Assembly (NCBI RefSeq): GCF_014640315.1
Contig: NZ_BMGS01000004.1
Coordinates: 124,001 to 188,000, forward strand
DNA from: Hymenobacter glacieicola
GTDB taxonomy: Bacteria > Bacteroidota > Bacteroidia > Cytophagales > Hymenobacteraceae
Direction of reading: 5' to 3'
Length of the DNA: 64,000 nt
The position numbers and the translations under genes are program-made. The notes below the pieces were generated by a model, which did no database searches, was not told the origin of the DNA, and saw only the letters and a list, made by a program, of their open reading frames with translations. This document shows positions 17,053 through 24,974 of the stretch, in pieces. Position 1 is the first letter of the stretch, and each line of letters opens with the position of its first letter.

Positions 17053-18030
17053 ATGTCTGTTCTAGTAGTTGTTGAATGTGATGGCGGCGAGGTAAAGAAG
17101 TCCTCGCTGGAAGTAGCTTCTTACGGCAGCCAGGTAGCCCAGCTGCTCGGCACGTCGGCTACGGCCGTAGCCGTGGGCGAAGCCACTGAAGCCAACCTGG
17201 CTAAGCTAGGTGAGCAGGGTATCACCAAGGTGCTCTACGACGCTGAGCCCCGCCTGAAAGATTTCGTAAACGGCGCTTACACCAAGCTCATTGCCGCCGC
17301 CGCGCAGCAGGAAGATGCCAAGGTAATTGTGCTGGCTAACTCCAACATTGGCGCGGCCGTTGGTTCGCGCTTGTCAGTACGTTTGCAGGCGAGCCTGGCA
17401 ACCAACGTGGTAGAATTGCCTAAAACTGACGGCAGTAGCTTCACGGTAAAGCGCGGTGCCTTCTCGGGCAAGGCTTTTGCCGATGTTACCCTTGCTGGTG
17501 AGCGGAAAATTATTGCCGTAAAGAAAAACTCGATTGAAGCCCTGCACGAGGCTGGTAAAACGGCCGAGGTAGTGTCCTTCTCTGCTCAGCTCTCCGACGC
17601 TGACTTTGCTGATGCTCCCAAGCAGGTAGTGATGCAGGACCAGGCCGGTGGCATTCTGCTGCCCGAAGCCGACAAGGTAGTATCGGGCGGCCGTGGCATG
17701 AAGGGCCCGGAAAACTGGAAGCTGATTGAGGACTTGGCGCAAGCGCTGGGTGCCGCTACGGCCTGCTCCAAGCCGGTTTCCGACGTCGATTGGCGTCCTC
17801 ACCACGAGCACGTAGGCCAAACGGGCATCACCGTTTCGCCGAACCTGTACATTGCCTGCGGTATTTCGGGTGCCATTCAGCACTTGGCCGGCGTGAACTC
17901 CTCCAAGGTGATTGTGGTCATCAACAAAGACCCGGAGGCCCCGTTCTTCAAGGCCGCTGACTACGGCATCGTTGGCGACGTGTTCGACGTGCTGCCCAAG
18001 CTGACCCAGGCCGTAAAAGAGCTGGGCTAA
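17053..18030 (+). CDS. etfA: electron transfer flavoprotein alpha subunit
   Basis: 325 aa EtfA/FixB. The C-terminal FAD-binding domain shows the family signature around ACGISGAIQHLAGV and VVINKDPEAPFFKAADYGI. The N-terminal domain (about 1-190) is the pseudo-symmetric half that packs on EtfB. It starts at ATG 17053. It acts with etfB immediately upstream, carrying electrons from beta-oxidation or amino-acid degradation dehydrogenases. A strong hairpin with a T-run closes the unit at 18041. Confidence 0.95.
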   Translation: MSVLVVVECDGGEVKKSSLEVASYGSQVAQLLGTSATAVAVGEATEANLAKLGEQGITKVLYDAEPRLKDFVNGAYTKLIAAAAQQEDAKVIVLANSNIGAAVGSRLSVRLQASLATNVVELPKTDGSSFTVKRGAFSGKAFADVTLAGERKIIAVKKNSIEALHEAGKTAEVVSFSAQLSDADFADAPKQVVMQDQAGGILLPEADKVVSGGRGMKGPENWKLIEDLAQALGAATACSKPVSDVDWRPHHEHVGQTGITVSPNLYIACGISGAIQHLAGVNSSKVIVVINKDPEAPFFKAADYGIVGDVFDVLPKLTQAVKELG

Positions 18031-18040
18031 CCGCTGAAAA

Positions 18041-18105
18041 AGTAGGGTCTTAGGAGGCAGGAGCGTAGTAGCTTCCGCATTTCCTAAGACCCTAACTCTT
18101 TTTTA
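18041..18105 (+). terminator. terminator of the etfBA unit
   Basis: AGTAGGGTCTTAGGA (18041-18055) pairs with TCCTAAGACCCTAACT (18082-18097), followed by CTTTTTT. It starts 11 bp after the etfA stop. Confidence 0.75.
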
Positions 18106-18234
18106 GCCGTATGGGGATGGGTAAGCCGGTATTAGTTTCTTTTGCACCTGCCAAGCTGGCGTAGCCCCATCTTCCCCCGTGCGGCCCTACCAGCTAGAAG
18201 CCCCGATCCTCAGTTCTTAACACCCTACTTTCCT

Positions 18235-18861
18235 TTGAAAAAGATACCGCTCGAAATTCTGGGCCTCTCCTCCAGCCAGTCGCAGTCGGGCTCCTTTGCC
18301 CTGATTCTGGGTGAAAAGACTGGCAACCGTCGCCTGCCCATTATCATTGGCATGTTCGAGGCGCAAAGTATTGCCATCCAGATAGAGAAAATCAGCCCGA
18401 ACCGGCCCCTCACGCACGATCTGTTCAAGTCCTTTGCTGAACAAGTGCACGTGGCCGTACTGGAAGTTTTAATTTCGGACCTGAAGGAAGGGGTGTTCTA
18501 TTCCAAGATTGTGTGCTCCGACGGCGCTACTACCTTCGAGCTCGACTCGCGGCCTTCTGATGCCATTGCCATTGGACTGCGCTTCGGGGTACCAATTTTC
18601 ACGGTGGAAAGCGTCCTGAGCGAAGCCGGAATCATCCTGTCGGACCTGGATGAAAACGCCGATGAGGACGAGGACGACACGGACGACGAGGACGAGGACG
18701 ACGACAGCGGCCGGCCGGCCCCTGCGCCGGCCGAGCCCCGGGAGCCCAGCGGCCAGGTGTCCTTGGATGAGCTGACCAAAATGCTGGCTCAGGCCCTCGA
18801 GCGTGAGGATTACGAGAAAGCCGCCAAAATCCGCGACGAACTCAACAAGCGCAACGGGTAA
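18235..18861 (+). CDS. bifunctional-nuclease (BFN) domain protein with C-terminal UVR motif
   Basis: 208 aa. No in-frame ATG exists upstream; TTG at 18235 yields the family N-terminus (M)KKIPLEILGLSSSQSQSG, so a TTG start is inferred. The BFN/DUF151 domain spans about 1-135 (GEKTGNRRLPIIIGMFEAQ, SRPSDAIAIGLR). An extremely acidic linker (138-157, nearly all Asp/Glu) follows, then a UvrB/UvrC-type helical hairpin (175-207, LEREDYEKAAKIRDELNK). BFN proteins have been described with DNase/RNase activity, and the UVR motif usually mediates protein contact. The role here is unproven. Good terminators lie on both sides, so it is monocistronic. Confidence 0.85.
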   Translation: MKKIPLEILGLSSSQSQSGSFALILGEKTGNRRLPIIIGMFEAQSIAIQIEKISPNRPLTHDLFKSFAEQVHVAVLEVLISDLKEGVFYSKIVCSDGATTFELDSRPSDAIAIGLRFGVPIFTVESVLSEAGIILSDLDENADEDEDDTDDEDEDDDSGRPAPAPAEPREPSGQVSLDELTKMLAQALEREDYEKAAKIRDELNKRNG

Positions 18862-18885
18862 CCATTGCTTGCTCGAAACTCTATT

Positions 18886-18919
18886 AAAAATGCCTTTCTG
18901 CTTGCAGAAAGGCATTTTT
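18886..18919. terminator. intrinsic terminator after the BFN gene
   Basis: AAAAATGCCTTTCTGC, a 2-nt centre, then GCAGAAAGGCATTTTT: a perfect 16-bp stem with A- and T-tracts, 24 bp past the stop codon. Confidence 0.88.
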
Positions 18920-19015
18920 ACTTTTGCCGTTTTCAGGGCGAGCAGGCTAAGGAGTACGCCGTCGAATCGTCTTGTAAGCCGTACCTTGCCACGGTAACGC
19001 TTGACTTTTCCTCGC

Positions 19016-19561
19016 ATGGAACCTACTTCTGACCTTGATCTGCGCTTTCCCATTGGCCAGCCCGCATTGCCCGATGAGCCTCTGGACCGCGGCGCCCGCA
19101 CTGCCTACATGGCCCAGATTGCGACTCTGCCTGACCTGATACGAACTGCCGTATTGGGCCTGTCGCCGGAGCAGCTCAGCACGCCCTACCGCCCCGGCGG
19201 CTGGACCGTGCGCCAAGTGATTCACCACTTGCCCGACTCGCACCTGAACAGCTACACCCGTTTTAAGCTGGCCCTGACGGAAGACAACCCCACGGTGCGC
19301 CCCTACGAGGAGCAGCTCTGGGCCGAGTTGCCAGATAATGAGGCTACGCCCGTTGCTGTTTCCCTGGCCTTGCTTGAGGCCCTACACATTCGCTGGGTAA
19401 AGCTGCTGCGCAACCTGACCGATGCGCAGTGGACGCGCACCTTCTACCATCCCGGCTCTCAGCGCACCTTCACCCTCGACCAGGCCCTGGTGCTCTATGC
19501 GTGGCACGGTCGGCATCATCTGGCCCACATTACGGAGCTACGCAAGCGACAGCAGTGGTGA
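19016..19561 (+). CDS. DinB/YfiT-fold putative metal-dependent hydrolase or thiol transferase
   Basis: 181 aa starting at ATG 19016 (MEPTSDLDLRFPIG). It belongs to the four-helix DinB/YfiT group, whose members bind a divalent metal through three His residues. Candidates are the His in RQVIHHLPDSH and in AWHGRHHLAHI near the C-terminus; WTVRQVIHHL is a typical family segment. Relatives include BstA of Bacillus and thiol-dependent transferases using low-molecular-weight thiols. The substrate is not inferable. It stands alone between terminators at 18886 and 19660. Confidence 0.8.
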   Translation: MEPTSDLDLRFPIGQPALPDEPLDRGARTAYMAQIATLPDLIRTAVLGLSPEQLSTPYRPGGWTVRQVIHHLPDSHLNSYTRFKLALTEDNPTVRPYEEQLWAELPDNEATPVAVSLALLEALHIRWVKLLRNLTDAQWTRTFYHPGSQRTFTLDQALVLYAWHGRHHLAHITELRKRQQW

Positions 19562-19659
19562 AATGGTGATTCTGTGAGGTAGTGATTTTGTGAGTTCCGT
19601 CATGGCAAGCAAGGTGCAGCCATCTTTCCTTTACGAAGTACTACCGTTAAAAAAGTAAC

Positions 19660-19692
19660 AAGCCCTTACTTCCGGCACGGAGGTAAGGGCTT
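19660..19692. terminator. terminator hairpin AAGCCCTTAC/GTAAGGGCTT
   Basis: AAGCCCTTACTTCCG (19660-19674) pairs with CGGAGGTAAGGGCTT (19678-19692) with one mismatch and a very short loop. A near copy occurs at 36823. It lies in the 218-bp space between the DinB-fold gene and the leftward mlaF-like gene. Confidence 0.7.
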
Positions 19693-19779
19693 ATCAATGT
19701 AGTAGGCTTGCAGAGGAAGGGTTGCTTCGGCTAGCGCCTCGCCATGACAACTTACAGTTTTGCTCCGCTTATATATTAC

Positions 19780-20589
19780 CTAGATGTTAATGGCCTCGTC
19801 GGTAGTGGCGGCGGCCAGGCCACCTTCGGTTTCGTCGTCTACTTTTTTGGCGGCGCGTACGAGGCTGCTGCTGAAAATGAATTCCTTAAGCTCTGGGACC
19901 TGGGCGTTCAGGATTTCATCTTTGTTACCATCCCACAGCTTGAGACCCTTGTAGAGGAAGATGATATGGTCCCCGATTTCCACCACCGAGTTCATGTCGT
20001 GGGTTACTACCACAGTTGTGATGCCGTATTCGTGGGTAATTTCGTGGATGAGCTCGTCGATTTTGATGCTGGTGAGCGGGTCGAGGCCGGAGTTGGGTTC
20101 GTCGCAGAACAGGTAGGTGCAGTTGGGCGCAATGGCGCGGGCAATGCCTACGCGCTTTTTCATACCCCCCGAAATTTCAGAAGGCATTTTGGTGCCTGCA
20201 TTTTCCAGCCCTACGCGCTTCAGGCAGAATTCTACCCGGTCGCGGCGCTCCTCACGGCTCATGTCGGGCGTGAGCATCTTCAAGGGAAACTCAACGTTTT
20301 GGTACACCGTCATGGAGTCGAACAGGGCCGAACCTTGGAACAGCATCCCGATTTTCTTCCGTATTTCCTGACGGATGTCCACTTTGTTGTTAGTGAACAC
20401 CGTGCCATCGAAGGTGATGCTGCCGAGGTCGGGCTTCATCAGGCCCACAATGCACTGCAGCAGCACCGACTTACCCGTACCGGAGCCGCCGAGCAGCAGG
20501 TTGCATTTACCCGTTTCGAAGGTGCAGGTAATGCCCTTTAGTACCGGATTGCCCTCGAAGGACTTTTGGACGTTATGGACTTCAATCAT
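19780..20589 (-). CDS. ABC transporter ATPase, MlaF/Ttg2A type
   Basis: 269 aa; the ATG at 20589 (MIEVHNVQKSF) is chosen because the 17 codons upstream are the translated palindrome. It has Walker A GGSGTGKS (34-41), signature SGGMKKR, Walker B LFCDEPNSGLD and the H-loop in VVTHDMNS. The SGGMKKR signature with DEPNSGLDP is characteristic of the Mla phospholipid transporter ATPase. It should energise the MlaE-type permease encoded 80 bp upstream on the same strand. MlaD-, MlaB- and MlaC-like genes are not adjacent. Role inferred: lipid movement between inner and outer membrane. Confidence 0.88.
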   Translation of the reverse strand: MIEVHNVQKSFEGNPVLKGITCTFETGKCNLLLGGSGTGKSVLLQCIVGLMKPDLGSITFDGTVFTNNKVDIRQEIRKKIGMLFQGSALFDSMTVYQNVEFPLKMLTPDMSREERRDRVEFCLKRVGLENAGTKMPSEISGGMKKRVGIARAIAPNCTYLFCDEPNSGLDPLTSIKIDELIHEITHEYGITTVVVTHDMNSVVEIGDHIIFLYKGLKLWDGNKDEILNAQVPELKEFIFSSSLVRAAKKVDDETEGGLAAATTDEAINI

Positions 20590-20602
20590 GAGAATAGGAG
20601 CT

Positions 20603-20665
20603 AGAAGCCAGGAGTCAGGAGCTAGAAGTTGTTCTGCCACTTCTAGCTCCTGACTCCTGGCTTCT
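20603..20665. repeat. perfect 27-bp inverted repeat between mlaE- and mlaF-like genes
   Basis: 20603-20629 (AGAAGCCAGGAGTCAGGAGC plus seven) is exactly complementary to 20639-20665 around a 9-nt loop. GGAGCTAGAAG also occurs twice directly in the left part (20597 and 20619). It fills almost all of the 80-bp gap between two genes that should be cotranscribed. Confidence 0.88.
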
Positions 20666-20669
20666 TTTA

Positions 20670-21401
20670 TTACAGAAGTAGTGCGGCCAGGGCGAAGTCG
20701 GCCACCAGAATGGCAATAATGGAGTTGTTAACGGCCGTAGTGCTGGCCGCCCCAACTTCGAGGGCGCCGCCCTGCGTGTAAAACCCTTTAAAGGAAGATA
20801 TGGCCGAAACCAGGAAGGCAAATACCACCGACTTAATCAGGGCAAACACGATGTTGTACGGAATAAAATCGGTACGAATACCCTCAATGTATTCCTGGGC
20901 CGATAAAGCCCCCGTCAGCGACCCTGCCAGGTACCCACCGATGATGGACAGGGCCATGGCCAGAATTACGAGCAGCGGAAACATGAACATAGAAGCCAGG
21001 ATGCGGGGTAGCACCAGGTAAGAGGCAGAGTTGATACCCATAACCTCCAGGGCCGATACCTGCTCGGTGATGCGCATGGTGCCCAGGCCGCCGGCAATGC
21101 TGGAGCCTACCTTACCCGCCAGCACAATGCTGGTGATGGTAGGGGCCAGCTCCAGAATCGTCATTTCGCGCACCATGTAGCCGATGGTGCTTTTGGGAAT
21201 GAGCGGGTTGGTAAGGTTGTAGGCAATCTGCACGCAGGTTACGGCCCCAATAAAGGCCGACACAATGGCGACGATGAAAATGGAGTTGATGCCGATGATA
21301 ACGCATTCATCGATAGTGCGTTGCCACAGCACGGCTACCCGTTCTTTCCGCGTGAGCATGCTCTGAATAAAGAGCAGGAATTCACCGAAGGACTTGACCA
21401 T
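20670..21401 (-). CDS. ABC transporter permease, MlaE type
   Basis: 243 aa hydrophobic MlaE/DUF140-family permease with about five to six membrane segments (for example FIVAIVSAFIGAVTCVQIAY and FPLLVILAMALSIIGGYLAG). The conserved central block LAPTITSIVLAGKVGSSIAG followed by LGTMRITEQVSALEVMGI is diagnostic. It partners the MlaF-like ATPase downstream. Start at ATG 21401; an SDR gene diverges on the other side with about 100 bp between starts. Confidence 0.9.
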   Translation of the reverse strand: MVKSFGEFLLFIQSMLTRKERVAVLWQRTIDECVIIGINSIFIVAIVSAFIGAVTCVQIAYNLTNPLIPKSTIGYMVREMTILELAPTITSIVLAGKVGSSIAGGLGTMRITEQVSALEVMGINSASYLVLPRILASMFMFPLLVILAMALSIIGGYLAGSLTGALSAQEYIEGIRTDFIPYNIVFALIKSVVFAFLVSAISSFKGFYTQGGALEVGAASTTAVNNSIIAILVADFALAALLL

Positions 21402-21504
21402 AAAAGGGAATAAGAAAAGAAAAGCGGAAACTTGCGGCGCCAGAAAGAAAAGGCGAGTGCCGAGCTGCCTTGCTTACGTAAAAACCAATTCAGGAATCAA
21501 AGGA

Positions 21505-22215
21505 ATGCAAAAAAATATCGTTGTCACGGGAGGTACCAAGGGAATTGGTCGGGCCCTGGTGTTGCGCTTTCTGCGGGCAGGCTACCCGGTGGTTACTTGC
21601 GCCCGCTCCGCGCCGGACTTGCAGGAGCTGCAAGCCGCTGCCGCGGAGCAACTTCCTGGCGCCGTACTGCACACCCTGCCCGCCGATTTAAGCCGGCAGG
21701 AAGACTGTGCGCGCTTCACTGACTTCGTGCGCAGCCAGGGCCAGGTAGGCGTACTCATTAACAACACTGGCTCCTTTATTCCGGGCCGCTTGCAGGATGA
21801 GCCGCAGGATGGCTCCCAGCTCCGCCAGATGCTGGCCGTAAACCTGCTCAGCGCCTACGATGTCACGCTGGCCCTGCTGCCGGGGCTGCTGGCGCAGCGG
21901 GCGGGCCATATTTTCACCATTTGCTCTACGGCCAGCCTCACGGCCTACCCCAACGGCGGCTCCTACGGTATTGCCAAGCACGCCCTGCTGGGCATGACCC
22001 GCAACCTGCGGGAAGAGCTGAAAGATTCCGGCATCCGGGTGACGGCCGTGCTGCCGGGCGCTACCCTCACCGCCAGCTGGGAAGGCGTGGACCTGCCGGC
22101 GGAACGTTTCATCAAAGCCGAAGACGTAGCCGACGCTATTTTCGCGACCTATTCCCTTTCGCCCCAGGCCGTGGTGGAGGAGCTGCTGATTCGGCCCCAA
22201 CTCGGCGACTTGTAA
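21505..22215 (+). CDS. SDR-family oxidoreductase
   Basis: 236 aa starting at ATG 21505 (MQKNIVVTGGTKGIGRA); the frame extends upstream through a TTG, but that part is basic leader without family similarity. It is a classical SDR: cofactor loop TGGTKGIG (8-15), NNTG (87-89 region), Ser144/141 in ICSTASL, and Tyr154/Lys158 in SYGIAK. It is probably an NADP-dependent reductase of the 3-oxoacyl type by general similarity; the substrate is unknown. It converges with the lipoprotein gene, 20 bp between stops. Confidence 0.85.
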   Translation: MQKNIVVTGGTKGIGRALVLRFLRAGYPVVTCARSAPDLQELQAAAAEQLPGAVLHTLPADLSRQEDCARFTDFVRSQGQVGVLINNTGSFIPGRLQDEPQDGSQLRQMLAVNLLSAYDVTLALLPGLLAQRAGHIFTICSTASLTAYPNGGSYGIAKHALLGMTRNLREELKDSGIRVTAVLPGATLTASWEGVDLPAERFIKAEDVADAIFATYSLSPQAVVEELLIRPQLGDL

Positions 22216-22235
22216 GCAACGAGTTGCGCTGGGAG

Positions 22236-23015
22236 CTACTCGCGCACCAGCTTGCCCTTGCCACTGACGCGAAAATCAGTGACCGAAGGCGTACCGCGGT
22301 AAAAAACGGTGCCGTTGCCTGCGTGGGTGCCGGCCAGCAGCTGGCGCGCAGTAAAGTAACCGTTGCCGTTGCTGCTGAAATTGGTTTGCAGGTACACATC
22401 TCGGGTAGTCAGCTCTGCTGCGTACATGCTGCCGTTGCCGCCAATGGTGTGGTGTAGCTCCTCCGTAGTGCCACTCAGGTAGATGTCGCCCAGTTCGTAC
22501 TGGTCCAGGCCGAGGTAGCGGCTGGTCAGGTTCAAGTGATAGTCGCCGGAGCCGATGAGGTGGGCGTAGAGCGTGTCGGCCCGGAAGGTGCCGGTGGTGC
22601 GAATATCAGCCTGCCCGCGTAGAAACAAGTCGGTGAGGCGCGGGGTGTGCAGGGTTACTTCGCGGGGCGTGTTGTAGCGGCGCACCCAGTTGCAGCGGCT
22701 GGTATTGCGGATGGTCAGGATGTTGTCCTTGACTTCCAGGCGGATATCTTCCTGCAGGTTTTTGCCGGCCCGCACCTCGGCATAGGTTGCGGTGTCCTGT
22801 ACCAGCGTTACTCGCACGTTGTCGTAGGTAGTCAGCACCCGGAAAGCAGGGAGGCTACGGCGCTCCGTGGTAATGCTGCCCGTGCTGGTAAAACAGCTGG
22901 CCTCGTTTTCTTGCTGGCAGGCCGTCAGCAGCAGCAGGCCCCCACCCAGGGCGCAGCTCCCGCGTAAAAGCCGGTGCAGGACGCTAACTTGCGGCCGTAT
23001 CTTTAACCCGAACAT
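22236..23015 (-). CDS. head-GIN (DUF2807) domain lipoprotein
   Basis: 259 aa starting at ATG 23015. A lipoprotein signal ends LLLLTAC, so the mature protein should be lipid-anchored at the Cys. The rest is a repetitive beta-solenoid-like domain of the putative auto-transporter adhesin head-GIN type (FRVLTTYDNVRVTLVQ, HLIGSGDYHLNL, TIGGNGSMYAAEL), common in Bacteroidetes. Function is unknown; a surface or periplasmic structural role is likely. Its start is 12 bp from that of the divergent SDR gene, so the two promoters must overlap. Confidence 0.8.
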   Translation of the reverse strand: MFGLKIRPQVSVLHRLLRGSCALGGGLLLLTACQQENEASCFTSTGSITTERRSLPAFRVLTTYDNVRVTLVQDTATYAEVRAGKNLQEDIRLEVKDNILTIRNTSRCNWVRRYNTPREVTLHTPRLTDLFLRGQADIRTTGTFRADTLYAHLIGSGDYHLNLTSRYLGLDQYELGDIYLSGTTEELHHTIGGNGSMYAAELTTRDVYLQTNFSSNGNGYFTARQLLAGTHAGNGTVFYRGTPSVTDFRVSGKGKLVRE

Positions 23016-23027
23016 CAAACTACTGCT

Positions 23028-23720
23028 ATGGACCTACGCGGCAAGGTAGCCATTATCACAGGCGTCAGCAAAGGAATTGGGCTGGCTACGGCCGAGGCGC
23101 TGCTGGCCCGCGGGGCCGTGGTAGCGGGCTGGGGCCGCAGCGCGCCCGAAGGTCTGAGCCACGAGCGGTTTCAGTTTTTCGAGTGCGACATCCGCAATGA
23201 GCTAGCCGTGCAGGAGGCCTTTATCAACACCCAGCGCGAGCTAGGCCAGGAAATACACGTGCTGGTCAACAATGCCGGCATCGGCCATTTCGGGCCCGTC
23301 GACGGGTTTTCGTCGGAAGACTGGCACGCTATGTTCGATACCAACGTGCACGGCTTGTTTTACTGCACCAAGGCGGCCTTACCCCAGATGAAAAAGCAGC
23401 GCGAGGGCCATATTATCAACGTGGCTTCCCTGGCTGGCACGGCGGGCACGGCCAACCTGGCGGGCTACTGCGCCACCAAATACGCCGTGCGTGGCTTCTC
23501 CGATGCCCTGTTCAAGGAAGTGCGGCCCGATGGTGTGCGGGTAACCTGCCTGATGCCCGGCTCGGTGGAAACCAACTTCAACGGCGCTACCCCCGGCCAG
23601 CAGCCCGACCCGCATAAGATGCAGCCCGAGGACATTGCCGCCGCCATCGTGCACGCCCTGGAAGCCCCACAAACCGTACTGCTGTCGGAAATTCAGATGC
23701 GGCCCACGCAACCTAAGTAG
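23028..23720 (+). CDS. SDR-family oxidoreductase
   Basis: 230 aa from ATG 23028. Cofactor loop TGVSKGIG (11-18), NNAG (81-84), Ser134 in NVASLAG, Tyr147 and Lys151 in GYCATKYAV. All classical SDR catalytic residues are intact, unlike the SDR at 5038. A 3-oxoacyl-ACP-reductase-like or general carbonyl reductase role is possible; the substrate is unknown. A -7-like element TATCTTTA lies at 22998-23005, inside the divergent gap. Confidence 0.85.
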   Translation: MDLRGKVAIITGVSKGIGLATAEALLARGAVVAGWGRSAPEGLSHERFQFFECDIRNELAVQEAFINTQRELGQEIHVLVNNAGIGHFGPVDGFSSEDWHAMFDTNVHGLFYCTKAALPQMKKQREGHIINVASLAGTAGTANLAGYCATKYAVRGFSDALFKEVRPDGVRVTCLMPGSVETNFNGATPGQQPDPHKMQPEDIAAAIVHALEAPQTVLLSEIQMRPTQPK

Positions 23721-23723
23721 TCC

Positions 23724-23852
23724 ATGACGTTACTGCTAGTGCTGGCGCTGCTTGTCTACTGCATAAAACAGCACCGGCAAGCGTACCTCACCGGCGCAAA
23801 ACAGCGGGCGTATTTGTTGCGCTGGCTGCTCTCTGGCTGGCTACGCAGGTAG
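23724..23852 (+). CDS. possible 42-aa membrane microprotein
   Basis: An ATG 3 bp after the SDR stop opens a 42-codon frame: hydrophobic N-terminal helix (MTLLLVLALLVYCI), then a basic tail rich in Arg and Lys ending SGWLRR. The composition suits a single-pass inner-membrane peptide, and the spacing suggests cotranscription with the SDR. There is no homology evidence, and a chance frame is quite possible. Confidence 0.3.
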   Translation: MTLLLVLALLVYCIKQHRQAYLTGAKQRAYLLRWLLSGWLRR

Positions 23853-23922
23853 CCCAAGCGCTGCTGCCCCTGTTAGCAAGATACTGGGGATAAACAAGTT
23901 TGCACGGTTTCGATAAAACCAT

Positions 23923-24831
23923 ATGGTAGAAGTTCAACAGCTCACGAAAACCTTCGGCACGCAGGCTGCGGTGAACAACATCAGCTTCACGGTAGGCAAA
24001 GGCGAAATCCTGGGTTTTCTTGGGCCGAATGGAGCGGGCAAATCCACGACTATGAAAATTGCCACCGGCTACCTGCCGCCCTCCCTGGGCACGGTCACCG
24101 TGGATGGCTTTGACGTGCAGACTAGCCCCCTGGAAGTGCGCCGACGCGTGGGCTACCTGCCCGAGCACAACCCCCTTTACCTGGACATGTATGTGCACGA
24201 ATACCTGGAATTTATTGGCTCCGTGCACGGGCTGAAGGGCACTCACCGCCGCCAGCGCGTACAGCGGATGGTAGAACGGGTAGGGCTGGGCCGCGAGCAG
24301 AACAAGCAGATCGGGGCCCTTTCCAAAGGCTACCGCCAGCGCGTGGGGCTGGCCCAGGCCCTGATTCACGACCCGGGCGTGCTCATCCTCGACGAGCCCA
24401 CCACCGGCCTCGACCCCAACCAGATTGGTGAAATCCGCAGCCTGATTCGGGAGCTGGGCCAGGACAAGACGGTTATCTTCTCTACCCACATTTTGCCCGA
24501 GGTAGCCGCCCTGTGCAGCCGCGCCGTCATCATCAACCGCGGCCAGCTGGTAGCAGATTCGCCGGTTTCGGAACTGGGCGGGAAGGTAGCCGGCGAAACC
24601 ATCATCCGGGCCGAATTTGAGCAACCCATTGACGTCGCCCCGCTCCGGGCCCTGCCGGGCATCAACCACGTGGAAGCCGCCGCGGGCAACACTTACCACA
24701 TTCGCGCCGCGGCCGGCTCCGACCAGCGCGGGGCCATTTCCCGCCTCGCCGCCCAGCAGGGCTGGGTTCTGCTCGGCCTGCGGCAGGAAGAACAGAGCCT
24801 CGAGCAGGTTTTCCAGTCCCTGACGAAGTGA
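23923..24831 (+). CDS. gldA: gliding motility ABC ATPase GldA
   Basis: 302 aa. Walker A GPNGAGKST (34-42), signature LSKGYRQR, Walker B LILDEPTTGLDPNQIGEI and H-loop FSTHILPEV. The N-terminus MVEVQQLTKTFGTQAAVNNI and the following gldF and gldG genes identify it as GldA. In Flavobacterium, GldA, GldF and GldG form an ABC transporter needed for gliding. The C-terminal 80 residues form the extra domain of this ATPase subgroup. gldF follows after a palindrome-filled 143-bp gap, so operon continuity is likely but not certain. Confidence 0.9.
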   Translation: MVEVQQLTKTFGTQAAVNNISFTVGKGEILGFLGPNGAGKSTTMKIATGYLPPSLGTVTVDGFDVQTSPLEVRRRVGYLPEHNPLYLDMYVHEYLEFIGSVHGLKGTHRRQRVQRMVERVGLGREQNKQIGALSKGYRQRVGLAQALIHDPGVLILDEPTTGLDPNQIGEIRSLIRELGQDKTVIFSTHILPEVAALCSRAVIINRGQLVADSPVSELGGKVAGETIIRAEFEQPIDVAPLRALPGINHVEAAAGNTYHIRAAAGSDQRGAISRLAAQQGWVLLGLRQEEQSLEQVFQSLTK

Positions 24832-24863
24832 GCAACCGGAGCTTATCTATTACCTGTCCGTCT

Positions 24864-24940
24864 TCCTGAGCCCAGCGAAGGACCTTTTACCACTAGAACA
24901 ACTTGTTCGGGCGTGAAAAGGTCCTTCGCTGGGCTCAGGA
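24864..24940. repeat. perfect 25-bp inverted repeat, GAAGGACCTTTT family
   Basis: TCCTGAGCCCAGCGAAGGAC plus CTTTT (24864-24888) pairs perfectly with 24916-24940 around a 27-nt loop that itself holds GAACA/TGTTC. It is the same family as 11984-12097. It lies between gldA and gldF. Confidence 0.9.
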
Positions 24941-24974
24941 TGAGGGGAGGAGCCCGAAACCTATTTCACCCCCG

